Source of the DNA: Verrucomicrobiota bacterium
GTDB taxonomy: Bacteria; Verrucomicrobiota; Kiritimatiellia; RFP12; UBA1067
Assembly (NCBI GenBank): GCA_023269675.1
Contig: JAHFSX010000003.1
Location: 184,343 to 248,342 of the forward strand
DNA: 64,000 nt
Reading direction: 5' to 3'
Positions 27,488-35,920 of the stretch are shown here, piece after piece. Numbering within the stretch: position 1 is the stretch's first letter; each line of letters begins with the position of its first letter. A program made the translations under genes and the position numbers. The notes below the pieces were generated by a model, which was not told where the DNA came from, ran no database searches, and saw only the letters and a list, made by a program, of their open reading frames with translations.

Positions 27488-28090
27488 GGCTATGCACGGT
27501 CCCGGGTTCGTAGTACCGCCTTCAGGCGGAAACCGGTGCAGGGATGACTCGGGATTCCGCCTGAAGGCGGTACTACGAACGTGCCCAAGCCGCCAAGCAA
27601 AATAAGGCTGTTGGCTGTTGAATGTTCGCGCCTCTTAAATGGCTATGCACGGTCCCGGGTTTGTAGTACCGCCTTCAGGCGGAAACCGTTACCGGGATGC
27701 TTTGGGATTCCGCCTGAAGGCGGTACTACGAACGTGCCCAAGCCGCCAAGCAAGAAAAGGCTGTTGACTGTTGAATGTTCGCGCCTCTTAAATGGCTATG
27801 CACGGTCCCGGGTTTGTAGTACCGCCTTCAGGCGGAAACCGGTGCAGGGATGACTCGGGATTCCGCCTGAAGGCGGTACTACGCACGTGCCCAAGCCGCC
27901 AAGCAAAAAAAGGCTGTTGGCTGTTGAATGTTCGCGCCTCTTAAATGGCTATGCACGGTCCCGGGTTTGTAGTACCGCCTTCAGGCGGAAACCGTTACCG
28001 GGATGCTTTGGGATTCCGCCTGAAGGCGGTACTACGAACGTGTCCAAGCCGCCAAGCAAAAAAGACTGTTGGCTGTTGAATGTTCGGCGT
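27488..28090. repeat. REP-like array, family 2, four tandem units of exactly 153 nt
   Basis: GGCTATGCACGGTCCCGGG starts at 27488, 27641, 27794 and 27947, three steps of 153 nt. Each unit has the GTAGTACCGCCTTCAGGCGG / CCGCCTGAAGGCGGTACTAC inverted pair plus a GCTGTTGAATGTTCG linker. Inner spacers alternate: units 1 and 3 share one version (GTGCAGGGATGACTCGGG), units 2 and 4 another (TTACCGGGATGCTTTGGG). Because 153 is divisible by three, long open frames arise; these are artefacts. Confidence 0.9.
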
Positions 28091-28120
28091 TCGCATCTTT
28101 TTCTTCCCCGCCCGCCGCCC

Positions 28121-28187
28121 ATGCGCAGGGATGCGCATGGCACATCCGAATGTGGCACGCCCAGCCTGGGCGTGCGGGGCTCCCCGC
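28121..28187. repeat. TGCGCAGGGATGCGCA palindromic repeat
   Basis: CATGCGCAGGGATGCGCATG is followed by GGCACACGCCC-type sequence with hairpin GCACGCCCAGCCTGGGCGTGC minus its first base. A related copy occupies 44690-44755. Confidence 0.6.
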
Positions 28188-28383
28188 TTCCCCGCTTAAC
28201 GCGCTTCTCTCCCGCACTCCCGCACTAATGAATTAATGAACTTCCCAAAATTCCCCTTGCGCCCTCTATCGCTTTTACGCTACATTACCGTTGTTGTAAA
28301 AAAGTGGGGATCGCCTCTACGGGTGTAGGGACGGTTCCGTTATCGCTGAAAGACGCGTGTTTTCGAAGGAGCAGGGCGAGCGG

Positions 28384-28497
28384 GAGAAGTGCGCGAGTTC
28401 GAGAGTTCGTCAGTTCTAAAGTGACCGGAGCAAACCTCCGGACCGTCGCGAAAGCGCCGGATTTTAGAACTCCCGCACTTTAGAACTTTAGAACTTC
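28384..28497. repeat. Quasi-periodic inverted-arm island (AGTTCTAAAG words)
   Basis: GAGTTCGAGAGTTCGTCAG and AGTTCTAAAGTG words (28384-28422) face CGCACTTTAGAACTTTAGAA words (28470-28497), with an inner CCGGAG / CTCCGG hairpin. The surrounding stretch 28100-28900 has no gene; it also holds a GCACTAATGAATTAATG run (28216-28240), a GGTAGGGCCCGACCGC REP-3 copy (28697-28721) and CTCCTAACTCCTAAC words (28857-28886). Confidence 0.65.
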
Positions 28498-28903
28498 TTC
28501 CCGTTCCGAGACAGGGCGCACGAGGCTGCGGGGCTCCAGGGCCCGCCGAACGGTTCCGGGTGGTGTCATATTCTTTCGTTGTTGTGACTCGTTGTACATC
28601 CGGTGTCGGGGGGCAGGGCGGTTGAGGCAGGCGGCTGGGGGCGTCCGGACGATTCTGGTGCGGGGCAGGTTTCATCCGCTGGTAGCGGTCCTCAAGGTAG
28701 GGCCCGACCGCCGGGCGGGCCTCTCGATCAGCCACGGGTTTTGGCCGTGACCGGTCACCGTACGCGAAAAGTTCCATCCCGGTTCTTGACCAGACATTAC
28801 GTTTTTCGAAAAGTCGTTGAGAATCAGGCGGTCCGGTGTCTAGGGTCTTAGGCTTCAACTCCTAACTCCTAACTCCTAACTCCTAAATTCTCTGAAGTTG
28901 TGG

Positions 28904-28932
28904 TTGACGGGACAGCCGCCCTGGGGTAAACT
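28904..28932 (+). promoter_or_regulatory. Candidate sigma70-type promoter for the gene at 29103
   Basis: TTGACG (28904-28909), a 17-nt spacer and TAAACT (28927-28932). The predicted transcript would have a leader of ~165 nt containing GAGGACAGAGGACAG and CAAACCTTCAAACC quasi-repeats (28998-29079). No other promoter-like pair is closer. Confidence 0.4.
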
Positions 28933-29102
28933 GTCTTCGTCTTTGATTGGAAAAGGTTAATTCCTTACGGACTAATCCGAAAGAAACGAGGTGTGGCGCC
29001 AGAGGACAGAGGACAGAAGCCGGAGGTCAGAGTATCACGCTCAAACCTTCAAACCTTCAAACCCTTAAACCTTTGACACCGCATCTCACCGGAGGTTGGA
29101 TA

Positions 29103-29894
29103 ATGAAAAAGTTAAGTACTGCATTTGCAGCGTGTATGCTCGCGGGCTTCGTCTCCGCACAGGTCGAGAGCCAGAACATCGTGGGTTACAATACGGTTAC
29201 CCTCTCTCAGGGTTACAATTTGGTTGCCGTTAATTTCGGTACGGTCGGCGGAGGTCTCGGCCTCACCCTGCAGACGCTCTTCCCGACCACGACCAACGGT
29301 GTGCTCCTTGCTGGGTTTACTGGTGGTAGCGCGGCGACGGGTGATAATATCGCGTTTTATGATCCGATCGCGGGTTATACAGTTTACTATCTCTATAAAG
29401 GTGCCAAGACCTCGGACACCAAGAACTATAAGTGGGTGACGGCTGCTGGTGTGGTAGCGGACGATACGCCAGTGGCAAGTGGGACGGCCTTTTGGTTTAA
29501 GAAGGTTGCCGCAGGCAATCTGGATGCGACGGTCGCGGGCGAGGCGGCAAACGACGTCTCAACCACGATGTTAGTGAAGCCTGGTTATAATACCTTCACT
29601 TCGGTCTACCCCATCGAGTGGAATCCGAATGATTTCGGAGCCACCTATTGGACGACCAACGGTGCGGTTGCAGGTAGCGCGGCAACAGGTGATAACATCG
29701 CTTTTTATGACCCGACGCTGGGTTATACGGCTTACTACCTTTACAAGGGCGCCAAGACCTCCGACACCAAGAACTACAAGTGGGTGTCAGCGACAGGTGT
29801 TGTTGTAGCGGATAAGATCATGGTTCCCGGCAAGGGCGCATGGTACAAGCACGCGGGTGCTGGTTTTGCCTTCTCGCAGACCAAGCCTTACTGA
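29103..29894 (+). CDS. Exported protein with an internal ~50-residue duplication
   Basis: Secreted protein of 263 aa of a type I associate with Verrucomicrobiota/Kiritimatiellota exported proteins (SQNIVGYNTVTL after the signal peptide). The leader MKKLSTAFAACMLAGFVSAQ and a GGAGG ahead of 29103 set the start. Two nearly identical segments, opening GSAATGDNIAFYDP and ending TSDTKNYKWV, occur at about residues 78-116 and 196-235, suggesting two copies of one fold. Codon third positions are AT-richer than in neighbours, which may mean high expression or transfer. Function unknown. Confidence 0.75.
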   Translation: MKKLSTAFAACMLAGFVSAQVESQNIVGYNTVTLSQGYNLVAVNFGTVGGGLGLTLQTLFPTTTNGVLLAGFTGGSAATGDNIAFYDPIAGYTVYYLYKGAKTSDTKNYKWVTAAGVVADDTPVASGTAFWFKKVAAGNLDATVAGEAANDVSTTMLVKPGYNTFTSVYPIEWNPNDFGATYWTTNGAVAGSAATGDNIAFYDPTLGYTAYYLYKGAKTSDTKNYKWVSATGVVVADKIMVPGKGAWYKHAGAGFAFSQTKPY

Positions 29895-29978
29895 GAATCG
29901 ATGAAAATGAGCGCTTTCCTCTAGGGTATAGGCCATTAGGTTTGTGCTCTAGAGGTTGTACAAACGAAAAGGAAAAAA

Positions 29979-30560
29979 ATGATGAAGATGATGAAATTAG
30001 CGACGCTGGCAGGCGTACTGCTTTTGGCGGTGACTGCGGCACAGGCCAATACCTTGTTGTGGGGTGCTAACTGGGCCTATTCGACCAATCCTAATGGGTC
30101 AATGAATGAGGCCAATTACGGTGCTGGTATCGCAAATGGAACGGCTTGGCTCGTGGTACTGTCCGCGAACAATGTTTCCGGTATCTCGGTCAACAACGTT
30201 GGCGCTCTGACGGTTAACGGTTCGACAGTGCAGTCGTTCACGCAGAGCGGTTGGAACCAGTCTTTTGGCGACAGCGCTACAAGTGCAAATGTAACGCCCG
30301 CTGCATATTATGCGGTTGTCGTCTACGATGCTGTGAACCAGATGTACGGAATTTCTGACACACAGCTCGGTTCCACCACTGGAATGTCAAATGGACCGCC
30401 TGAACTGTTTGGTGCGGCTAGTTTCGGCAACAGCATGGAAGGTGCTGACGCGGCCTACTACATGGCGGCGAACCTGCAGGCTGTTCCTGAGCCGACCTCG
30501 ATGGCTCTTCTGGCGCTTGGCGCCGCGGCCCTTGGCCTGCGCCGCAAGTTCCGCAAGTAG
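29979..30560 (+). CDS. PEP-CTERM sorting-domain protein
   Basis: Small exported protein (193 aa) with an N-terminal signal (MMKMMKLATLAGVLLLAV, cleaved near AQA) and a C-terminal PEP-CTERM signal: VPEPTSMALLALGAAALG followed by RRKFRK. The family is processed by an exosortase at the inner membrane and linked to surface polysaccharide; no exosortase gene is in this window. AAGGA before the start is a good ribosome site. Like its upstream neighbour it is AT-richer at third positions. The central region has no recognisable domain. Confidence 0.9.
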   Translation: MMKMMKLATLAGVLLLAVTAAQANTLLWGANWAYSTNPNGSMNEANYGAGIANGTAWLVVLSANNVSGISVNNVGALTVNGSTVQSFTQSGWNQSFGDSATSANVTPAAYYAVVVYDAVNQMYGISDTQLGSTTGMSNGPPELFGAASFGNSMEGADAAYYMAANLQAVPEPTSMALLALGAAALGLRRKFRK

Positions 30561-30709
30561 TTGAAGAGAAGTTCATTCGTGCGTTAGTTCATTAGTTGGC
30601 TGGCGTGCGAGAGAACTCGAAACGAACCCTGGGGGCAACCCCGGGGTTCTTTGTGTTTTGGCAGGGACGGTTCCAAGTTCCTGTGGTAGGCTGGTTTACA
30701 GCCTTTTGC

Positions 30710-31186
30710 GGTAGGGACGGCTCCCCGAGCCGTCCGCCGGTCCATGCAGCTGCAACGCGCAAAGCCCGGCGGACGTTTCGGGGAAACGTCCCTACCGTAA
30801 CGGCATCGCACTTCGGTGGGGAGGGCTCCAAGTTCCTGTGGTAGGGACGGCTCCCCGAGCCGTCCGCCGGTCCATGCAGCTGCAACACGTAAAGCCCCGC
30901 GGACGTTTCGGGGAAACGTCCCTACCCTAACGGCATCGCACTTCGGCAGGGAGGGCTCCAAGTTCCTGTGGTAGGGACGGCTCCCCGAGCCGTCCGCCGG
31001 TCCCCGCAGCTGCAACGCGCAAAGCCCTGCGGACGTTTCGGGGAAACGTCCCTACCCTAACGGTATCGCACCTCGGAGGGGAGGGCTCCAAGTTCCTGTG
31101 GTAGGGACGGCTCCCCGAGCCGTCCGCCCGTCCCCGCAGCTGCAACGCGCAAAGCCCGGCGGTCGTTTCGGGGAAACGTCCCTACC
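30710..31186. repeat. REP-like array, family 1, four tandem units of exactly 130 nt
   Basis: GGTAGGGACGGCTCCCC heads lie at 30710, 30840, 30970 and 31100: three steps of 130 nt. Each unit closes with GGGGAAACGTCCCTACC (complement of a GTAG-headed arm), and the linker TCCAAGTTCCTGTG is repeated in each. The array ends 40 nt before the RAYT start codon, and a half unit follows the RAYT gene at 31702-31729. Confidence 0.9.
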
Positions 31187-31226
31187 GAGAGACGCGTGTC
31201 GTGTTATGAAAGGAAGGTATCGGATC

Positions 31227-31697
31227 ATGCAGCCTCATGACCAACCCGATAAGACCCGTCTGCCTGAGCGCCATTCATTGCCCCACGCTCAGCCGCACAT
31301 GTGGGATGCCGTCTACTTCATCACCATCTGCGCGGCGAAGCGCAACGTGAATACCTTGGCGTTGCCCGAGGTTGCCCCGCGGTTGTGGCAGGAGTGGTGC
31401 GGGTATGCTGACCGCATGGCCTGTTCTCCCCTTCTTTTCGTCGTCATGCCGGATCACGTGCACGGGCTGTTCCGGTTTCCTGTCGAGCCCGGCATGGACG
31501 CAACGGTCAGAGCGTGGAAGCGACTCAAAGCCCGCCGATTCGGGGTGACGTGGCAACGCGGTTTTTTCGATCACCGTCTGCGGAGCGACGAATCCTTCGA
31601 GGAGAAGGCCGCTTATATCCGTGCCAACCCGGTGCGGGCGAGATGGGTGGCAGAGGCGTCGGTTTGGCCCTACGCCTGGTCCCGGAGCTCAGGTTAG
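31227..31697 (+). CDS. REP-associated tyrosine transposase (RAYT, Y1 HUH family)
   Basis: Single-strand transposase of the IS200-like / RAYT family, 156 aa. The HUH metal motif is PDHVHGLF (H77, H79). The C-terminal signature RGFFDHRLRSDESFEEKAAY ends in Y130, the likely nucleophile, and IRANPVRA follows. AGGAAGG at 31211-31217 with a 9-nt spacer picks the ATG at 31227; an ATG at 31206 lacks such a site, and the longer open frame from 31098 reads through repeat DNA. It sits between a 4-unit REP array and a half REP, so these palindromes are its probable substrates. All key residues are present, so it may be active. Confidence 0.92.
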   Translation: MQPHDQPDKTRLPERHSLPHAQPHMWDAVYFITICAAKRNVNTLALPEVAPRLWQEWCGYADRMACSPLLFVVMPDHVHGLFRFPVEPGMDATVRAWKRLKARRFGVTWQRGFFDHRLRSDESFEEKAAYIRANPVRARWVAEASVWPYAWSRSSG

Positions 31698-31701
31698 CGT
31701 T

Positions 31702-31729
31702 GCGGACGTTTCGGGGAAACGTCCCTACC
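31702..31729. repeat. Half REP unit (family 1) after the RAYT gene
   Basis: GCGGACGTTTCGGGG followed by AAACGTCCCTACC is the right arm only of the unit seen four times at 30710-31186. It starts about 5 nt after the RAYT stop, so the transposase gene appears bracketed by palindromes of the same family. Confidence 0.8.
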
Positions 31730-31791
31730 GCAGAGCTTGTCCGCCGTCCGACCGCCTTTTGCCTTCATGCACAATCCAGCCCCCTTTCCTG

Positions 31792-31820
31792 TTTACCTCT
31801 CTCCCCCGCTCTTGTATTCT
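31792..31820 (+). promoter_or_regulatory. Candidate promoter placing the start codon at or near +1
   Basis: TTTACC (31792-31797), 17 nt, TATTCT (31815-31820), then only 7 nt to the ATG at 31828. No Shine-Dalgarno is visible, so a leaderless or nearly leaderless transcript is possible. Confidence 0.35.
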
Positions 31821-31827
31821 ATCGGCT

Positions 31828-34020
31828 ATGACACGATATCTTCCCGCGCTCACGATCTTTCTCGGCTCGTTCCTGCTGTTTGGCGTGCAGCCGCTGCTGG
31901 GGCGCACGCTGCTGCCCTCCTTCGGCGGCACGGCCGCGGTCTGGACCGTCTGCCTTGCGGCGTACCAGACCCTGCTGCTGGCCGGATACTTTTACGCGCA
32001 CGTCGTCAGCAGCCGGCCGCGCAGCGTGCAGCGCGCCCTGCACACGGGCTTGCTCGCGCTGGCGGTGCTCTGGACCGCGGCCTTCGCGTTTTTCCGTCCC
32101 GAGCTGAAAGCCCACATCGGCAACAGCTCGATGCCCGCGCTGGAGGTGCTCTTCTGCGTGATGGTCTTCGCGGGGCTGCCGTACGTGCTGCTCTCGGCCG
32201 GCTCCACGCTGGTGCAGGCGTGGCTGTCGAAAGCGGAGGACGGAGGACGGAGGCCGGAAGACGGCCATGCGCAACCGGCGGGCACGGTGCAGTCCTCGGT
32301 CCTCGGTTCCCGGTCCTCAGATTCCCGGAGCATCTACCGGCTCTACGCGGTCTCGAACCTCGGCTCGTTCTGCGGCTTGCTGGCCTACCCGTTCCTGCTG
32401 GAGCCGTATCTGTCGCTTACCGCGCAGTGGTGGGGCTTCGCGGCCTGCCTCGCGGCCTACGCGGCGCTGCTTTCCGTGGTGGCCCGGCAGCCGGACGCTC
32501 CGTCCTCCGACCTCCGTCCTCCGCCCTCCGACCTCCGTCCTCCGTCCTCTCCGTCCTCCGCCCTCTGTCCTCCGTCCTCTCCCTCCTCCTCCTGGCTCTG
32601 GTTCGCGCTGCCGTGCCTTTCGGTCTTCTTGCTGAACGCCGTGACGGCGCACCTGACGATGGACGTGATGGCGCTGCCGCTCCTGTGGGTGGCGCTGCTG
32701 GGGGCGTTCCTGCTGAGCTACGTGATCGGCTTTTCAGGGGTGGCCGAGCGACACCTCGGCGTATGGTGCGTGGGTGCGGCGGGTTTCGCGGCGGCGGCGG
32801 CCTGGGGTGCGGACAAGGGCGGTTCGCTTCCGCACTTCGCGATCAATCTGGTGGCCGGCGGCGGGCTCTGTCTGGTCGGCGGCGTGTTCCTGCACGGGCT
32901 GCTCTACCGGATCCGGCCCGAATCGTCGCGCCTTACACGCTATTATCTGAACGGAGCGGCGGGCGGAGCGGCGGGCGGCCTGATGGCGTCGCTGGTCGCG
33001 CCGCTGGTGTTCACGGGTGTGACGGAGTATCCCGTGGCGATCGTGCTGGTGACCGTGGCGGCGGCGGCATATGCGGCAACGGAATGGAGGACCGGTAGCC
33101 GGCGCATGGCATGGGTGTGTGCAGCAGGGGTTGCTGTGGCCGCAGGGATGCTGGTATGGGGAGCTGTTGTGGAAGCCGACACGAAAGGCCGGACGATCAT
33201 TTGTCAGCGCCGGGGATTTTACGGAGTGGTCACCGTGACGGAAATGCCGGCCAGCGCCATGGGAGGAAGTTCCAAAGGCGTGGTCCGAGAGTTCATTCAC
33301 GGAGGGACGGTCCACGGGATGCAGGCGCTGATCCCGGGCAAAGAGCGGATGACCACGACCTACTACACGGATACGGGCGGCGGGTTCGCGGTAGTGAATC
33401 ACCCGGCCTACAAGGCGGGCCGTCCGATACGCGTGGGTCTAGTCGGTTCAGGCATTGGCGTGATGCTCGGTTATTGCAGGACGAACGACTTTTACCGTTG
33501 TTTCGAGATCAGTCCGGAAGTGGCGGCGGTGGCCCGTGACCCGAAACTGTTCACCTTCTATTCTGGCGCGCCGGGGAAAGTCGAGATGGTGTTGGGCGAT
33601 GCGCGCAAAGCGCTGGAGGCGGAGGCGGCAAAAGGCGAGGAACTGTACGACGTGTTGGTGATCGACGCGTTCACGGGGGACAACCAGCCGTACCATATTT
33701 TTACCCGCGAGGCGTTCGCACTGTATTTCAGCCGGCTCAAGCGCGACGGCCTACTAGCCGTGAACATATCCAACTGGCACTTGGAGCTCATGCCCTTCGC
33801 GAAAGCGGTCTCGGGCGCGTTCGACTGCTCGGCGCTTGGGTTGAGCGCGGACAAGGATCTGGAGCGGTTGACCTTTGGTTCCCTATACGCGGTGTATGGC
33901 CGGGAACCGTGCGACCTGACCTTTCCCAAAGGTTTGCACATCGTCGATTTCAACAGTGTGCCGGACGTGGCTTTGCCGACGGATGAAAAAGGCAGTTTCA
34001 CAAGGTATGTGACATGGTAG
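31828..34020 (+). CDS. Membrane protein with C-terminal spermidine-synthase-like domain
   Basis: 730 aa. The N-terminal ~470 residues are many hydrophobic helices (MTRYLPALTIFLGSFLLFGV onwards). The C-terminal part (~530-720) is a spermidine-synthase / SAM-fold domain with VGLVGSGIGVMLGY and VIDAFTGDNQPYH. Such fusions are common in environmental bacteria; substrate is unproven. Two low-complexity insertions interrupt loops between helices: residues ~136-168 (EDGGRRPEDG ... QSSVLGSRSSD) and ~225-258 (SSDLRPPPSDLRPPSSPSS). Both come from GGAGGACAG-type repeat arms. Translation starts at 31828 where homology begins. The stop overlaps the next start (ATGGTAG), so the two are coupled. Confidence 0.8.
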   Translation: MTRYLPALTIFLGSFLLFGVQPLLGRTLLPSFGGTAAVWTVCLAAYQTLLLAGYFYAHVVSSRPRSVQRALHTGLLALAVLWTAAFAFFRPELKAHIGNSSMPALEVLFCVMVFAGLPYVLLSAGSTLVQAWLSKAEDGGRRPEDGHAQPAGTVQSSVLGSRSSDSRSIYRLYAVSNLGSFCGLLAYPFLLEPYLSLTAQWWGFAACLAAYAALLSVVARQPDAPSSDLRPPPSDLRPPSSPSSALCPPSSPSSSWLWFALPCLSVFLLNAVTAHLTMDVMALPLLWVALLGAFLLSYVIGFSGVAERHLGVWCVGAAGFAAAAAWGADKGGSLPHFAINLVAGGGLCLVGGVFLHGLLYRIRPESSRLTRYYLNGAAGGAAGGLMASLVAPLVFTGVTEYPVAIVLVTVAAAAYAATEWRTGSRRMAWVCAAGVAVAAGMLVWGAVVEADTKGRTIICQRRGFYGVVTVTEMPASAMGGSSKGVVREFIHGGTVHGMQALIPGKERMTTTYYTDTGGGFAVVNHPAYKAGRPIRVGLVGSGIGVMLGYCRTNDFYRCFEISPEVAAVARDPKLFTFYSGAPGKVEMVLGDARKALEAEAAKGEELYDVLVIDAFTGDNQPYHIFTREAFALYFSRLKRDGLLAVNISNWHLELMPFAKAVSGAFDCSALGLSADKDLERLTFGSLYAVYGREPCDLTFPKGLHIVDFNSVPDVALPTDEKGSFTRYVTW
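32234..32600. repeat. Two in-frame GGAGGACAG-type insertions
   Basis: Opposed arms GGAGGACGGAGGACGG (32237-32266) and TCCTCGGTCCTCGG (32290-32325) lie in one loop of the membrane protein; a pyrimidine arm of CCGTCCTCCG words (32500-32595) lies in a later loop. Reading frame is kept in both. Confidence 0.75.
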
Positions 34021-35900
34021 GGCGGTTTTCCAATCGGGTCAGCGTGGCGCTGCTGTGTGCGACGGTTTTTATCGGTGCGGCCCTGCCGTATGCTCAGACC
34101 GCGCGTTTCGGCTTCATCGGTTTTGACGATGACGACTACGTCCGGAACAACCCGTTGGTCCAGGACGGGCTGACGGCCGGATCGGTCGCGCGCGCATGGG
34201 GTTCTGTAGGATATGCGGCGAACTGGCATCCGCTGACGTGGATGTCGCTGATGGCGGACGTCTCGCTGTTCGGCCTGAATCCCGGGGCGATGCATCTGCA
34301 CAATACGGTGTTGCATGGTCTGAACGCGATGTTGCTCTTCCTGCTGCTGTGCGCCATGCTCACGCGCCGGCGTCCTCAGTCCGCCCCCGTTTCCTTTTGC
34401 CGGTTGCCGGTTTCCGATGGCCAACCGTACACTCTCCTCTTTATCGCCGCTTTCGCGGCGCTCTTCTGGGGCGCGCACCCGTTGCGGGCAGAAGTTGTCG
34501 CCTGGGTCACGGAGCGCAAGGAGCTGCTGGCCGGGTTCTGGAGTCTGCTGACGCTCCTGCTGCATGCGGAGGGGGTGCGGCGCGGCCGGTTCGGCGGCTG
34601 GCTGTACGGCGGGGCGCTGGCTTGCTGTTTTCTGGCCCTTTCGGCCAAACCGGTGGCTGTCAGCCTGCCGGCGGTGATTCTTGCGTATGAGTGGTCGCGC
34701 GAAGGGCGGGTGCGGTGGCTGAGATGGGCACCTTTCGCGGCGCTGGCGCTGGGGTGCTGTGCGATGACGCTGCTGGCGCAGCGTGAGGCCATGGCGCCGA
34801 CGGAGCTGGTCGGGCTGTCGGCGCGCCTGCTGAACGCGGTGCAGGCGGTGGGGGTGTATCTGCGGCAAACCCTGTGGCCGGCGCAGTTGGGCTGTTTTTA
34901 TCCGCTCGCGCAGGTTGTTCGGTTTGGTTATCTGGCATTGGGCTGCGCCGCCGGCGTGGCCGCTGCGGCGTCGGCGGTCTGGGCGGTGTGGCAGGTGGCA
35001 ACGGGACGTCTGTCAGGGCTGTCGCGGGCGGCGCCCGCGCTGACCGGCGGCGTCTGGTTCTTGGCCGGGTTGTTGCCGATGCTGGGGATCGTACAGGTGG
35101 GCAGCCAGGCGCATGCGGACCGTTATACCTACTGGCCGGGCTGCGGCTTGTCGGTTGTGCTGGCGTGGCTGGTGCTGTTGGTGTTAGGCCGGTACGGTGC
35201 CTCGAACCGTCCGCAACTTCCGTCTGCCGCAAGGAGGTGTCTCGGCTCAAGCGCGGCGGCCTGTATGTTGGGACTGATTTGGGTTGGGATTCTGACGGGG
35301 CTGGCCTGGCGACAGGCAGGGTTCTGGAAGGACACGTTGACGCTGTTCACGCACACCTACGAGGTGACGGAGAACAACGGCTGGGCCGCGTGCTCGTTGG
35401 GCGACGCCTACGCGCGCATGGGCCGTTTCGAGGAGGCTGAGACCTTTTACCGGCAGTCGATCGCGATCCGGCCGAACGAGGAGAACCTCGCTGCGCTGGC
35501 GATCTTCAAGGCGACCCGCGTGACGGATGGGAACTTCGACGAGGCCTATGACCTCGCCAACCGGGCGTTGGCGCAGAAGGCGGACGACCCGACCGCTAAT
35601 GAGGCGATGGGTCTGATCGCGCTACGGGTGGGCGCCTGGCAGCCGGCGGAGGAACATCTGGCTAAAAGCATGCGGCGCAAGGTGGGTAACCCCGTGGCGC
35701 TGGAATGGCTGGGCATGGCGCAGTTCAACCAGAAGAAGTACACGCAGGCTTGCGAGTCGTATGCGCGTGCCTTGGCCTTTAGGCCGGGCGATCCGAAGCT
35801 GCAGGCCAAGTACGATCAGTCCCGGCGTGCGGCCGCACCTGCAGGTGAAGGCCCTCAGGTCGGGCCGCTCGTACGCAGGGGCAGGGAAAGCGGAAAATAA
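34014..35900 (+). CDS. TMTC-like GT-C membrane glycosyltransferase with C-terminal TPR repeats
   Basis: Predicted inner-membrane protein of 628 aa. The N-terminus matches the bacterial TMTC/DUF1736-like pattern: an acidic FDDDDYVRNNPL motif (~residues 38-49) in the first periplasmic loop, then WHPLTWMSLM and HLHNTVLHGLNA, followed by many hydrophobic helices. The last ~190 residues are TPR-like (NGWAACSLGDAYARMGRFEE, then YTQACESYARALAF). Eukaryotic relatives O-mannosylate proteins; the bacterial function is not settled. A short odd segment (~120-140) may be another repeat insertion. Start codon overlaps the upstream stop; a GT2 gene follows 20 nt later. Confidence 0.8.
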   Translation: MVGRFSNRVSVALLCATVFIGAALPYAQTARFGFIGFDDDDYVRNNPLVQDGLTAGSVARAWGSVGYAANWHPLTWMSLMADVSLFGLNPGAMHLHNTVLHGLNAMLLFLLLCAMLTRRRPQSAPVSFCRLPVSDGQPYTLLFIAAFAALFWGAHPLRAEVVAWVTERKELLAGFWSLLTLLLHAEGVRRGRFGGWLYGGALACCFLALSAKPVAVSLPAVILAYEWSREGRVRWLRWAPFAALALGCCAMTLLAQREAMAPTELVGLSARLLNAVQAVGVYLRQTLWPAQLGCFYPLAQVVRFGYLALGCAAGVAAAASAVWAVWQVATGRLSGLSRAAPALTGGVWFLAGLLPMLGIVQVGSQAHADRYTYWPGCGLSVVLAWLVLLVLGRYGASNRPQLPSAARRCLGSSAAACMLGLIWVGILTGLAWRQAGFWKDTLTLFTHTYEVTENNGWAACSLGDAYARMGRFEEAETFYRQSIAIRPNEENLAALAIFKATRVTDGNFDEAYDLANRALAQKADDPTANEAMGLIALRVGAWQPAEEHLAKSMRRKVGNPVALEWLGMAQFNQKKYTQACESYARALAFRPGDPKLQAKYDQSRRAAAPAGEGPQVGPLVRRGRESGK

Positions 35901-35920
35901 CCGGGAAGCGGAGGGGCGGC

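Noticed and set aside
27488..28228. Open frames with repeated RSRVCSTAFRRKP peptides
   Set aside because: An artefact of a stop-free 153-nt unit whose length is a multiple of three.
15753..31186. CRISPR-like regular arrays (periods 169, 153, 130 nt)
   Set aside because: The intervening sequence is also repeated in every unit, units are far too long, and no cas genes are nearby.
31098..31226. Longer N-terminus for the RAYT from 31098
   Set aside because: The added residues are translated REP palindrome; a good ribosome site with 9-nt spacing points to 31227.
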